Source of the DNA: Leptospira ryugenii
GTDB lineage: Bacteria; Spirochaetota; Leptospiria; Leptospirales; Leptospiraceae
Assembly: GCF_003114855.1 (NCBI RefSeq)
Contig: NZ_BFBB01000008.1
Coordinates: 558,001 to 622,000, forward strand
DNA: 64,000 nucleotides
Reading direction: 5' to 3'
Shown: in pieces, positions 37,366 to 46,138 of the stretch
Numbering within the stretch: position 1 is the stretch's first letter
Layout: every line of letters starts with the position of its first letter
Notes under the pieces: generated by a model
Databases searched by the model: none
Seen by the model: the letters and a program-made list of their open reading frames with translations, nothing else
Told to the model about the DNA's origin: nothing
Translations under genes and position numbers: made by a program

Positions 37366-37674
37366 ATGAAACGAGTGCGGATGTTGATAGGATTGAGCGT
37401 GGTCTTTTTAGGATTCTTGTCTCTACCAGTAAATTTGATCCAAGCACAGTCATATTCGGAACTGCCACCTAGCGTGAACGATTTGAAAGAGCAGGACAAA
37501 TCCGTGAGACAGCCGAAAGATCGGAAAGAAAAGAAAGGCTGCTGTAAGATCAAATACCCAGCAGGTGGTTATGATTTTTTTCTAGCAACAGAGGAGGCTT
37601 GTCGAAGAAGTCTTTACTTTGATCGCTATCTAGGAGAAAATAACACTCTATGTTTCCGCTGGGAAGAGGATTAG
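37366..37674 (+). CDS. Small secreted protein, unknown function
   Basis: The ATG at 37366 (AGG six bases upstream) gives about 102 residues with a signal peptide cleaved near IQAQS. The mature part of about 75 residues has a charged, Lys/Arg-rich middle and four Cys, in GCCKI, EEACRR and LCFRW. These may form disulfides in the periplasm. I do not recognise a family. Its 3' end overlaps the start of the patatin gene by 25 bases, so translation of the two is probably coupled. Confidence 0.6.
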   Translation: MKRVRMLIGLSVVFLGFLSLPVNLIQAQSYSELPPSVNDLKEQDKSVRQPKDRKEKKGCCKIKYPAGGYDFFLATEEACRRSLYFDRYLGENNTLCFRWEED

Positions 37675-38636
37675 ACATCAATTTATCCGATGTAAAGGAC
37701 CAACTATTACAGACGATTCAGAAGTTTCTCCCTCAGTACGAAGCGTCACTTGGGATCGCCGGTGGAGGCTGTAAGGCATTTTACGCACTAGGCATTGGAA
37801 GAAAGCTCAGAGAGTGGGGCGTTCGGTTTACTGAGGTTTCAGGGGTTTCGGCAGGGGCTGCCATGGCCTTGGCGATGCTCTCAGAAACCGAGGACGAGAC
37901 GGTCGAGTACTTCGAAGAAATCACCAAACGGAATTCTAGTAACTTCCATTTCTCCAATCTCTTAAGAGGAGAGAGAACTTTTCCCCATGAAGAAATGTAC
38001 CGCCGTGGCATCCGATTTGGTATGCGCTTCGACAAGATTTTGTCCTCAGGCGCCAAGGTGTACATTCATACTGTTAGAGCCTACCCCAAGGAAAATTCTC
38101 TCCAAAACAAATTCCGTCTGGCAAGGTTGATCAGCGAAACAGGCAGAGCTTTTTTACTCGATGATCGGGATAGAAATGAAGGCATAGCTTCCAATCGGAT
38201 GGGAGAAATCATTAAGAAATGGAATATGGAAGAAGTCGTTTTTACAGAAAGAGATTTTTCAAATCCTGATAATATAGAACAGTTTATTCTAAATTCTTCT
38301 TCAATCCCTCCCATTGTGGATTTTCAATCTGTGAATAACGAGTATTATTTGGATGGTGGATTAACAAATAACTTGCTTCTCGAAAAATTCCAAACCAATG
38401 CAAAAATTATAGGAATTTACTATGAGCCAGCGACCATCGTTGGGAAAGATCCAGACTTGCTCAAACGATCTTTTTTGATCAAACCTTCTCGACCGCTTCC
38501 CATTACCTCATTTGATTATACAAACCCCAAAGGGGTAAGAGATACCTATGAATTAGGGAAAGAAGATGCAGAATCTTTAAAAGATGAAATCATAGACTAC
38601 TTAAAGAAAGATTTCAACTCTCTCATTCCACTTTGA
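37650..38636 (+). CDS. Patatin-like phospholipase
   Basis: The 328-residue product has the patatin catalytic dyad and oxyanion loop: GGGCKAFYALG at 38-48, the nucleophile elbow GVSAG (Ser67) and the Asp in YYLDGGLTNN near 233. There is no signal peptide, so it acts in the cytoplasm or at the inner leaflet as a lipid acyl hydrolase. The start ATG at 37650 lies within the preceding gene, with an AGGAG sequence about 13 bases upstream. It converges on the aminotransferase gene with a 40-base overlap. Confidence 0.88.
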   Translation: MFPLGRGLDINLSDVKDQLLQTIQKFLPQYEASLGIAGGGCKAFYALGIGRKLREWGVRFTEVSGVSAGAAMALAMLSETEDETVEYFEEITKRNSSNFHFSNLLRGERTFPHEEMYRRGIRFGMRFDKILSSGAKVYIHTVRAYPKENSLQNKFRLARLISETGRAFLLDDRDRNEGIASNRMGEIIKKWNMEEVVFTERDFSNPDNIEQFILNSSSIPPIVDFQSVNNEYYLDGGLTNNLLLEKFQTNAKIIGIYYEPATIVGKDPDLLKRSFLIKPSRPLPITSFDYTNPKGVRDTYELGKEDAESLKDEIIDYLKKDFNSLIPL

Positions 38637-39790
38637 AATTCCTCTTCTGGAACCAAGAGGCTAAGCACCATTACCATTCTATCTTTGGGAAAGGAATACC
38701 ACTCTCCTGGATGACAGAATACCTTTGTTTTTTTTAAAATTTCAATGCAGAGATCTTCAGAATGAGTGTATAGAGAACCCAAGTGCTCAATACACAAATG
38801 CCATCCAGCCTTTGTTATGTGAATCTTCCAGTTTGTATCTTCGCCGAATAATTCTTCAAGGAAAAATAGATTTCGAGAGAGTCGATTGCGAATCTGGTTT
38901 TGTACCAAAGGAGACCATCGCAGAAGATTGGGTAATAATTTTTGGATTGTAGAATTGACAGATAGATAGGTATCGGCAATGAGTTCTAAGGAGGAAATTG
39001 CCTTTTGCTTGAGTGTTTCTTCTCCTTGTACATGAATCCAAGCCAGCTTCCATTGAGGAAGGGCCAAGGATTTTGATATTCCATTGATGACAAAGGAAAG
39101 AAATTCTGATTGTTGTGGATAAAAGTATTGAGACTCGTACTTAGAAAAAAAGTAATCAGCAAAAACTTCATCCACTAAAAGTGGAATCTTCGTTTGTTTT
39201 GACCATTGGCAGATGTTTCTCCATTCATTTGCCTGCAGTATGGAGCCGGTAGGGTTCGAAGGGGATACAAAAACTACGAGCTTTGTTTTGGTAGAATACC
39301 TTTCCTGGATTGAATCTAGGGAATACTGCCAATCACCTAATTGATGTTCAACCAAAGGATACTCGATGACTCTCACGTTTTCTAAGGCAGCGATAGATTC
39401 AAACAAAGGATAGCCAGGTGCAGGAACCAAAATCTCATCGCCTGGATTTGTTAACATTTTTAAAATAAAGGAAATTGCTTCAGAAGTTGAGGAAGTAAGA
39501 ATCAAATCATGCGGACTACCATGCCCTCCTTTTTTTTGGACACTTTCCCAAATCGCAAGCCGGGTCGCCTCACTTCCTTTGGGATTTGGATCATAGCTTG
39601 ATAATTCTAGTTCCGATACATGGTGTGTTAGTAAATGATTTGGAAAGCTAAGTCCTAGAGAGTTTGGATTGGTACGCACCAAATCATTCAGCCCCTGGCT
39701 TTCGAGTTTGGATTTTAAGCTCATCAATTTGCTGTGCTCTGAAAAAAAATGGGAATCGTTAAATTTACGCGAAAATGAAAAAGAATTCAT
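38597..39790 (-). CDS. Class I/II PLP-dependent aminotransferase
   Basis: The 397-residue product is a fold-type I aminotransferase. It has TSSTSEAISFILKML near the cofactor phosphate site, PAPGYPLFES, VSPSNPTGSI with the conserved Asn and Pro, VDEVFADYFF with the Asp that holds PLP, and NGISKSLALPQWKLAW with the Schiff-base Lys. The substrate is unclear; the layout resembles alanine/valine or aspartate aminotransferase-like enzymes. An ATG at 39724 is an alternative start. It is divergent from the MFS gene, with about 90 bases between. Confidence 0.85.
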   Translation of the reverse strand: MNSFSFSRKFNDSHFFSEHSKLMSLKSKLESQGLNDLVRTNPNSLGLSFPNHLLTHHVSELELSSYDPNPKGSEATRLAIWESVQKKGGHGSPHDLILTSSTSEAISFILKMLTNPGDEILVPAPGYPLFESIAALENVRVIEYPLVEHQLGDWQYSLDSIQERYSTKTKLVVFVSPSNPTGSILQANEWRNICQWSKQTKIPLLVDEVFADYFFSKYESQYFYPQQSEFLSFVINGISKSLALPQWKLAWIHVQGEETLKQKAISSLELIADTYLSVNSTIQKLLPNLLRWSPLVQNQIRNRLSRNLFFLEELFGEDTNWKIHITKAGWHLCIEHLGSLYTHSEDLCIEILKKTKVFCHPGEWYSFPKDRMVMVLSLLVPEEEFQSGMRELKSFFK

Positions 39791-39855
39791 TAATATCTAC
39801 CAGCGAAACATTACTTAGAATTATTCACATTTAAAAGATTTTTTTTGCTTATTTT

Positions 39856-39871
39856 TTGACCACTTGGTCAA
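39856..39871. promoter_or_regulatory. Operator-like palindrome upstream of MFS transporter gene
   Basis: The 16 bases TTGACCACTTGGTCAA are a perfect inverted repeat: seven-base arms TTGACCA and TGGTCAA around CT. This form is typical of TetR-family operators that control efflux genes. It sits 10 bases before the MFS start codon, in the gap between the divergent aminotransferase and MFS genes, so a bound repressor would block transcription or early elongation. No TetR gene lies in the window. Being a regulator site is inference; the symmetry is seen directly. Confidence 0.55.
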
Positions 39872-39881
39872 CAATGGTACC

Positions 39882-41132
39882 ATGTCTGCACAATCCGAAG
39901 GCGCTCCCCAAAACCATACTGATTCGCACGTACCTAAGGAAAGAATCATCATTCTCATCCTCGCTCTTTTTCAGTTCTTTCATATTTTAGATTTTGTCAT
40001 CATGATGCCTTTGGGTCCTGTATTCATGAAAGAGTTCAAAATCAATTCTGCAGAGTTCGGGCTCTTGGTCTCTGCATATACCTTTAGTGCTGGGATATTG
40101 GGATTTTTAGGTGCTTTTTTTATGGATCGTTTTGATCGGAAAAATGCGCTCCTATTTGTATATTTCGGATTTGCCTTAGGCACTTTATTTTGTGCTCTTG
40201 CTCCAAATTATGAGATGTTGCTCGCAGCTCGTATTTTAGCAGGTGGATTCGGAGGAATGATAGGAGCCTTAGTGCTCTCCATCATAGGTGACATCATTCC
40301 AATCTTTCGAAGAGGAAAGGCGACAGGCGTAGTGATGTCAGCCTTCTCTTTGGCATCTGTGATTGGCGTACCATCTGGACTCTATCTGGCAAATATCTGG
40401 GGTTGGCATTTTCCTTTTTTAGCTTTGGCAATTTTGAGTTTTGTATTATTACCCATCTCTTATCTTGCACTTCCAGAAATCAGAGTACATCTTTCGGATA
40501 AAAAGGAAGGCGAAGATAAATGGTTAGCGATCAAAACAGTATTTTTGCGTAAAACTCATTATTATGCATTTGCATTTACAACATTACTTATGTTTGGCGG
40601 ATTTACAGTCATTCCATTTTTGAGTCCATTTTTAGTTTCCAATGTAGGATTGACTACAGAACAATTACCATACATTTATTTCTTTGGGGGGATGTTTACC
40701 TTCTTCACAAGTCGAATGATAGGTATATTATCTGATACCTATGGAAAATTTAGAGTCTACCTGATCTTGGCTTTTGCATCCATTCTACCTGTTTTGATCA
40801 TCACAAACCTAAAGCCTACTCCAGTTTGGGTGGTGATATGCATCACAACACTGTTTATGATCCTTGTTTCCGGGCGGATGGTTCCTGCCTTTGCTATGAT
40901 AACGTCTACGGTTGAGCCTAAGATACGTGGTAGCTTTATGTCTGTCAACACGGCGGTGCAGCAAGTAGCTTCTGGGCTTGCTTCCCTTCTATCGGGAGCT
41001 ATTCTTTCACAAACTGCCACGGGAACTTTACTGCACTATGAAATCGTGGGCATTATTTCTGTGTTTTCTTTGGTTTTAAGTGTTTACGTTGCGTCTTTTG
41101 TAAAGGTTAACGAAAAAGAATCAGCGCAATAG
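39882..41132 (+). CDS. Major facilitator superfamily transporter
   Basis: The ATG at 39882 gives about 416 residues with 12 hydrophobic helices. The loop between helices 2 and 3 has GAFFMDRFDRKNAL, the MFS motif A. Helix 4 to 5 has RILAGGFGGMIGALVLSIIGD, and helix 5 has VIGVPSGLYLANIWGWHFPF, the antiporter motif C region found in drug:H+ antiporters (DHA1). It is probably an exporter of an unknown small molecule. A TetR-type palindrome lies just upstream. The 3' end overlaps the convergent unknown gene by 12 bases. Confidence 0.88.
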   Translation: MSAQSEGAPQNHTDSHVPKERIIILILALFQFFHILDFVIMMPLGPVFMKEFKINSAEFGLLVSAYTFSAGILGFLGAFFMDRFDRKNALLFVYFGFALGTLFCALAPNYEMLLAARILAGGFGGMIGALVLSIIGDIIPIFRRGKATGVVMSAFSLASVIGVPSGLYLANIWGWHFPFLALAILSFVLLPISYLALPEIRVHLSDKKEGEDKWLAIKTVFLRKTHYYAFAFTTLLMFGGFTVIPFLSPFLVSNVGLTTEQLPYIYFFGGMFTFFTSRMIGILSDTYGKFRVYLILAFASILPVLIITNLKPTPVWVVICITTLFMILVSGRMVPAFAMITSTVEPKIRGSFMSVNTAVQQVASGLASLLSGAILSQTATGTLLHYEIVGIISVFSLVLSVYVASFVKVNEKESAQ

Positions 41133-42074
41133 ATCGATTTTAAGTGGTTTTAAGATATCTAAATTGCCGTTGATTAAAAATTCTAATACTAGATTTTTTT
41201 GTGATTGGCTGATCACTTTTTTGTCAAGGAGCTGATTTAATATTTCAGAAGAGGTTTCAATGTCCAGACCATTCAACTCTGAAAAGATAAATTGAATGTT
41301 AAGTTCGAGTCTATTTTTTTCGGAATAGTGCAGTAACTTCTCAGTGAGGTCAAGGATTCTTTGGTGTCTTTTGATCAACTCCTCCATGGTGGATAGAATC
41401 ATAAAAATTTCCATATCCTCTGAGAAGAGACTCAGCATATGGTCATAAATCTTTGGGGATTGAATCGGAAGTTCGTATATTGCATCACCTAAGGCGAGAT
41501 AAAGTGTTTTTTCTTCTTCTGGTAATAAACCTGTATAATCTCGCAAATTGGAAACTATGGTAGAGGGAAGAACAACCAAAAACTGAGAAGCTAAATAAGC
41601 AGAGTTCTCTTCTCGCAAAAAATAGACGATAGTATCACAAATCTTTTGGAAATTTATATACTTCCAATAGCGATAGCTTCTGACTTCGAAAATATTTCGT
41701 TTCCTTCTATCTTTGATGGGCAAGGCATCGAATGATTCAAAATCGGCACGAAATAAATTTGCTAGTGTCTTTGCAGAAAAATTCTCGATCGCATCTTTGA
41801 CAATAGGCGGTTCGTTAATGTATAGGAAATAGGTGATCAACTCACGGTTTTCTTTGGACTCCACCAAAAATTCTTCCAATAAAGTCGGGTGGGCTTGGTG
41901 GAATGCAGAAATCCCAACACGAAAGGTCACTTTCTCTTGCAGAAAAAGGAACAACTTTTCCTTGGCCAAACAATTCATCTGCTCCTTCTCCTGTTTGCTT
42001 AACAAGGGAATAGACGATTTGCAGTTAGCCAAGCAGGCCTCAGATAGCCCTACGTCGAGAAAACAACGCTTCAT
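41121..42074 (-). CDS. Cytoplasmic helical protein, unknown function
   Basis: The 317-residue product has no signal peptide or membrane helix. It opens with three Cys in its first 20 or so residues (KRCF, EACLANC), which may be a metal site, and otherwise is a string of amphipathic helices rich in Leu, Glu and Lys. I find no known motif. It is 6 bases downstream of the lipoprotein gene on the same strand, so the two are probably co-transcribed, but the link in function is not clear. Confidence 0.6.
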   Translation of the reverse strand: MKRCFLDVGLSEACLANCKSSIPLLSKQEKEQMNCLAKEKLFLFLQEKVTFRVGISAFHQAHPTLLEEFLVESKENRELITYFLYINEPPIVKDAIENFSAKTLANLFRADFESFDALPIKDRRKRNIFEVRSYRYWKYINFQKICDTIVYFLREENSAYLASQFLVVLPSTIVSNLRDYTGLLPEEEKTLYLALGDAIYELPIQSPKIYDHMLSLFSEDMEIFMILSTMEELIKRHQRILDLTEKLLHYSEKNRLELNIQFIFSELNGLDIETSSEILNQLLDKKVISQSQKNLVLEFLINGNLDILKPLKIDLLR

Positions 42075-42080
42075 GGGATC

Positions 42081-42548
42081 TTACTCAGTTAGCAACTCTC
42101 CACAGTCGCGCATATCTTCCGCATATGGATTCCTGACCACTGTATCTTGTGAAACCCAATATTTGTCCACCATGGGACAATAAAACTTGTTGTACTTTCC
42201 TTGGTATTGGCTAATCTTCTTGAGTTCTAAAAGTTTTAAAGAAAAGTCAGAAAGTTTTTGATACAAATCATCTTCCCCTTTGGGGTTTTCCAGGAAGAAT
42301 TGGCTCGATTGCTCTGCCCAAATTTTGAAGTTAGAATTTTCTGATTTAGATGCTTCGTTTAAGATTTGTTTTATGGTAGTTAAATGAGCCTTTGTAGGGT
42401 CTTTCAATAAAAGTTCATGGACTTTTTCGTTTTCCAGGAAGAGTCTTTCGACCAATCCTAGGTCTCCTGTGTTCCAAGGTTCGGATTTTTTCTCACAGGA
42501 GCTGAAAAGTAGAAAAAAAAGAGTAAGGGTGGAGGTAACAAGTCTCAT
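42081..42548 (-). CDS. Small lipoprotein, unknown function
   Basis: The 155-residue product starts with MRLVTSTLTLFFLLFSSC, a signal sequence with a spirochaete lipobox and acylated Cys18. The mature part is helical, with a conserved-looking NKFYCPMVDKYWVSQD near the C-terminus and a final DMRDCGELL, so two Cys may pair. No family is recognised. The gene lies just before the 317-residue unknown on the same strand. The 140-base gap upstream to the VOC gene holds both promoters presumably; I see no clear motif there. Confidence 0.65.
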   Translation of the reverse strand: MRLVTSTLTLFFLLFSSCEKKSEPWNTGDLGLVERLFLENEKVHELLLKDPTKAHLTTIKQILNEASKSENSNFKIWAEQSSQFFLENPKGEDDLYQKLSDFSLKLLELKKISQYQGKYNKFYCPMVDKYWVSQDTVVRNPYAEDMRDCGELLTE

Positions 42549-42688
42549 AATTGAATTAAATTTTCTGGACTATGGACTGGGAATTCAATTTTAAATGCAA
42601 TCTCAGGAGAAATCCCATTGCTTTTTTCTCGACAAAGCCGCTTTTTCAAGCATGATGACAGAAAAGTCCACCAAGGTAACAGCACATC

Positions 42689-43039
42689 ATGATCATCGTA
42701 GAAGGCATCGGCCACGTGAATATCCCGGTTTCCCAATTGGAAGCATCCATCGAGTTTTATCGGGAAATCTTTGATTTTGAATTGGAGTCAAAAAAGGATT
42801 CCGAAGCCATCCTATCTTTGGACTCTTTCAAAATTCGTCTCGTCAAAGGCACTCCCAAAGACCAGTCCATGCCAGTGATCAGCTTTGTTATGGATGTGGA
42901 TGATTTTACAGAAGCGATCTCAGAACTCGAAGAAAAAAACGTAAAAATCGTGAAGGGTCCAGAAGGGACAGAGAACGGAGAAAGCCTGACATTTACTGAT
43001 CCAAGCCAAAATTTGATCGAGATCTACTACGAGAACTAA
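42689..43039 (+). CDS. VOC (glyoxalase/dioxygenase) superfamily protein
   Basis: The 116-residue product is one vicinal-oxygen-chelate fold with two beta-alpha-beta-beta-beta units. The first opens with GIGHVNIPVSQLEASIEFY, in which His is a metal ligand. The second ends in FTDPSQNLIEIYYEN, in which the final Glu is a ligand. This is the pattern of glyoxalase I-like and fosfomycin-resistance-like proteins. The substrate cannot be told. It stands alone, 43 bases before the next gene on the same strand. Confidence 0.85.
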   Translation: MIIVEGIGHVNIPVSQLEASIEFYREIFDFELESKKDSEAILSLDSFKIRLVKGTPKDQSMPVISFVMDVDDFTEAISELEEKNVKIVKGPEGTENGESLTFTDPSQNLIEIYYEN

Positions 43040-43082
43040 TTCCGGTTGATTTTTCCATAACATACGATAGAGTCCTCATGGC

Positions 43083-44594
43083 ATGCAACCAGCGACCAAT
43101 GAGGACCGCCTTGAGTTGGAACAAATTCGGGATTTCCAACGCGGTTACGTATATTTCCTTACCAACTTCCAAAACCTAATCACGAGCTTTTTGCAATTTG
43201 TCTCTTCTGGGACCATTTCCGAGCAAAACAAACGAGATTTGCTTCCTTACCGCAAAGCTCTTGATATCGAACTCAACTCTGTACAAAAACGATTGAAGGA
43301 AATCATCTTCAATCTCGACGAAAAGCATATGTACCCCATGGTAAAGAAAGAGTATGCTCGGTTCTTCCAAGGAGGTTATGTTGATGGGCCAAGAACCGAA
43401 TTTGTTGAGTTCATGGTTATTTTTGAAATGCTCAGAGATCTGATCATCGATTCCAAACCTCCCTGGCTTGAACTCAAACATTCCATAGAGTTAGGAAAGT
43501 TCACTGACCATATCTTCCGAGATGATGCCCTTCTCCAATTTCGCATTCTGCCTATGTTGGAAAAGCTAAACCAAATATCGATCTTTGTAAAACGAATGGC
43601 CTGTATTCTCGGGATAGAAAATTACAAAACTGTTTTTGAAAATAGGAGCATTAAACCAAAGTTTAACGAAACCTTAAGCTATAAGCTTTCGGCAGTCTTC
43701 AGTGAAAATTTGTATGAACAAAATGGCCAAAGGACTCGCGCAGAAGAAGAATCTGAGCAAAATCGGCAATTTTCTTTGGAAGTAGAATCAGACTTTTTGT
43801 TCTCAGAGAAAAAACCACCAAAGAAGGAAACTCCGATTCCGATTAGAAAAGAGGCAAAGAAAGAAGAGGTACCTGTAAATTTTATACAAGCCTTTGGCAA
43901 GTATTCCTGGAATTCGGACCTTCACTACTTCTTTAGGTATGAACTAGATAAATACCAAATCGAAAAAAATCTCTTTAAACAAACCATCAATATGGATACA
44001 CATCTGGGTGCAGATGAACAGATGTTGAAATCTGAATTTATCAAATCAATGTCCAGTATCAAACGAAAGTTAAAGTCACCGCAGGAATACGAAATCGATT
44101 ATCTAACCTTCTTGAATAATTTCTTTGATTTCATTGAAAATATCATCATGATGAACTTAGGTATTCCCAATTCACTAAAATGGGTTTTTTTATTTCATAT
44201 AGGTCCTTCTCATTTTTATATGATCATAAAGAAGTTTCTCATGGAAGTAAATACTGGTTATCTCCATGTCCAATCTTCCGATGGGAAAAAAGTCACCCGC
44301 GTCATTCCTGGAGAGGTAGTAAAAAAGCACATCATCGATTATTGGAACAAAGTCATCTTACCAAACGTGGGAGATGAAAAGAACAATCTCTCCCTACTAA
44401 GAAAAATCGCAGAGGTAGTTCAGGATAAGTACAAAGAGGCTTCAGCTCGTGCAATGGCTGAGTATGACAAATTGCCCGCTGAGGTAAAGTCTGCCAAGAG
44501 AATCGATGAGATCTTCCGAGAAAATATGAACCATTGGATGGGCGCGGCAAACATCATCATCTTTAAGCGATTCGTGAAAAACAAATCTATCTAA
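43083..44594 (+). CDS. Large cytoplasmic protein, unknown function
   Basis: The 503-residue product lacks a signal peptide and membrane segments. The N-terminal 200 residues are helical (a DFQRGYVYFLTNFQNLI segment near 17-33). A charged, Lys/Pro-rich linker lies near 235-265, and residues 270-500 form a second helical domain with FENIIMMNLGIPNSLKWVF. A linker with KKPPKKETPIP suggests two independent domains. I do not recognise a family, and no catalytic motif is evident. The gene converges on the IPT/TIG lipoprotein gene with one base between. Confidence 0.6.
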   Translation: MQPATNEDRLELEQIRDFQRGYVYFLTNFQNLITSFLQFVSSGTISEQNKRDLLPYRKALDIELNSVQKRLKEIIFNLDEKHMYPMVKKEYARFFQGGYVDGPRTEFVEFMVIFEMLRDLIIDSKPPWLELKHSIELGKFTDHIFRDDALLQFRILPMLEKLNQISIFVKRMACILGIENYKTVFENRSIKPKFNETLSYKLSAVFSENLYEQNGQRTRAEEESEQNRQFSLEVESDFLFSEKKPPKKETPIPIRKEAKKEEVPVNFIQAFGKYSWNSDLHYFFRYELDKYQIEKNLFKQTINMDTHLGADEQMLKSEFIKSMSSIKRKLKSPQEYEIDYLTFLNNFFDFIENIIMMNLGIPNSLKWVFLFHIGPSHFYMIIKKFLMEVNTGYLHVQSSDGKKVTRVIPGEVVKKHIIDYWNKVILPNVGDEKNNLSLLRKIAEVVQDKYKEASARAMAEYDKLPAEVKSAKRIDEIFRENMNHWMGAANIIIFKRFVKNKSI

Positions 44595-44595
44595 A

Positions 44596-45288
44596 TCAAA
44601 TGCTTACAGTGCAGGTGTCATCAAAAGCTGTAACGTAAAATTGGTTATTCGCATTTGCATTTAGCGGAATGGAAGGATCTTTTTTCGAGATATAATCTGT
44701 GGCGAGACAACTCGTACTGAATAACCTTACCGTGACATTACTATCACAGGTAACTGTGAGTTTTGCATTTCCCAAAATCAGGCTTGAGCGAAATGCTTTT
44801 GTCTGTAGACCTTTAAACTCTATGCTTTGGCTTTCTCCTTGTTTGATTTCAATCTCGGAACCGTATAAGTTACCGGTGACAGAGTAACAGTCGATAAAGA
44901 ATTCTGTGCCCGCACAATTGATTCCCGAGGCCGTACCTGGTAAACAAGAGCCACCACTTTTGGAAATGGTGAGAAAGCCGCTCGTTGCCCCATCAGGAAC
45001 TGAGGTATAGAGTTCTGTCCCTAAATTTGCTGAGATGGCCGCAGGTAATTGGTTGAAGCGGATAACCGTATCCACGCCAAAATTACTTCCTTTGATCACA
45101 ATCTGTGTAGGAGGATAGACCCCATTTTCGTTGTTTTGGCGAGGGGTTCCAATTTTTGGTTCCACGGAAGTTATGGCGGGGCTTCCTAGAAATACAAGTG
45201 CCAGCGCATCCTCAGACTTTCCCTTTGAGCATTGGAAGAAAGTCAGGCAAATGGGAATCCAGAAATAGCACGCAACGGATTTTGTCAT
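44596..45288 (-). CDS. IPT/TIG-domain lipoprotein
   Basis: The ATG at 45288 gives a signal sequence ending in TFFQC, a plausible lipobox; the frame is open to 45321 but that start overlaps the next gene. The product is about 230 residues. Residues about 40-115 hold an IPT/TIG immunoglobulin-like domain with PAITSVEPKIGTP, VIKGSNFG and the VIRFNQLPA strand. The C-terminal half is a second beta domain with several Cys pairs (CYS, VTCDS, TSC, DTCTV). It is likely a surface lipoprotein with a binding role. Confidence 0.75.
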   Translation of the reverse strand: MTKSVACYFWIPICLTFFQCSKGKSEDALALVFLGSPAITSVEPKIGTPRQNNENGVYPPTQIVIKGSNFGVDTVIRFNQLPAAISANLGTELYTSVPDGATSGFLTISKSGGSCLPGTASGINCAGTEFFIDCYSVTGNLYGSEIEIKQGESQSIEFKGLQTKAFRSSLILGNAKLTVTCDSNVTVRLFSTSCLATDYISKKDPSIPLNANANNQFYVTAFDDTCTVSI

Positions 45289-45362
45289 GCAGGGCCTAGC
45301 TCTCCCATTATCGGATTTCATTGCATGATTTCATTTCTATTTTTTCAATGGTAGGAAATTCT

Positions 45363-46136
45363 ATGTCCACAGTTCAGTTAGAACCTTTTGGCGATTATGT
45401 CGCATTTATTCGATTCAACCGACCGGAAGTAAAGCATGCGATCAACCATGAACTTCTAAACGATTTGGAAGCTCAAATACAGAAAGCCATAGCAGGAGCA
45501 TACCGCTGTTTGGTCTTTACTGGTACTGGTGACTCCTTTTCGGCAGGGGCTGATTTAAAAGAGCGCCTTTCTTGGACAGAAAAAGAAGTCTTTCAATTCT
45601 TACACCGCATCGGGTCTATCTTCCTACAAATCCAAAATCTACCAATGCCAACCATTGCCTCTGTAAACGGATACGCGTTTGGAGGAGGATTGGAGTTGGC
45701 CTTGTCTTGTGATTTACTCTATGCCCAGGAATCAGCAGTCGTAGGCCTGACTGAGACAAGATTAGGCATCATCCCTGGAGCGGGAGGCACGCAGAGGCTT
45801 TGCCGGCTTGTGGGAGAGCAGCAAGCCAAAGAGTGGATCTTCACAGGAAAGAAAATCTCGGCAGCCGAAGGAAAGGCAAAGGGATTGTTTTTGGATGTAT
45901 TTTCAGGTGAGAGCTTAGAGAACGAGATTTTGAAAATTGCAAATGAGATTTCCTCTGCAGCCCCCTTAGCTGTCCGAGCAGCCAAAAAAGCGATTCGTTC
46001 CGCCACCATTCCTGGATTAGATGAAGGTTTGGAATGGGAAAGAGTTTGTTATACAGAAACATTGAGAAGTAAAGACAGAAAAGAAGCGCTCCAAGCTTTC
46101 AAAGAAAAAAGAAAACCAAATTTTGTAGGAGAGTAG
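45363..46136 (+). CDS. Enoyl-CoA hydratase/isomerase family protein
   Basis: The ATG at 45363 follows a GGTAGGAAA ribosome-binding sequence. Earlier in-frame ATGs at 45321 and 45348 lie in the divergent promoter region. The 257-residue product has the crotonase oxyanion motif GGGLELALSCDL and the catalytic Glu region in ETRLGIIPGAGGTQRL, plus FSAGADLKE near 60. Members hydrate enoyl-CoA esters in fatty acid or methylglutaconyl-CoA metabolism. It lies 2 bases before dcd on the same strand, although the two are unrelated in pathway. Confidence 0.9.
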   Translation: MSTVQLEPFGDYVAFIRFNRPEVKHAINHELLNDLEAQIQKAIAGAYRCLVFTGTGDSFSAGADLKERLSWTEKEVFQFLHRIGSIFLQIQNLPMPTIASVNGYAFGGGLELALSCDLLYAQESAVVGLTETRLGIIPGAGGTQRLCRLVGEQQAKEWIFTGKKISAAEGKAKGLFLDVFSGESLENEILKIANEISSAAPLAVRAAKKAIRSATIPGLDEGLEWERVCYTETLRSKDRKEALQAFKEKRKPNFVGE

Positions 46137-46138
46137 AG

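Noticed and set aside
39872..39883. CATGGTACCATG palindrome next to the TetR-type site
   Set aside because: It is split around the start codon and is short; the symmetry may be chance, so only the longer neighbouring palindrome is reported.
42545..42736. 63-codon minus-strand frame before the VOC gene
   Set aside because: It overlaps the start of the VOC gene and shows no signal peptide, motif or ribosome-binding sequence; the overlapping lipoprotein stop explains the spacing.
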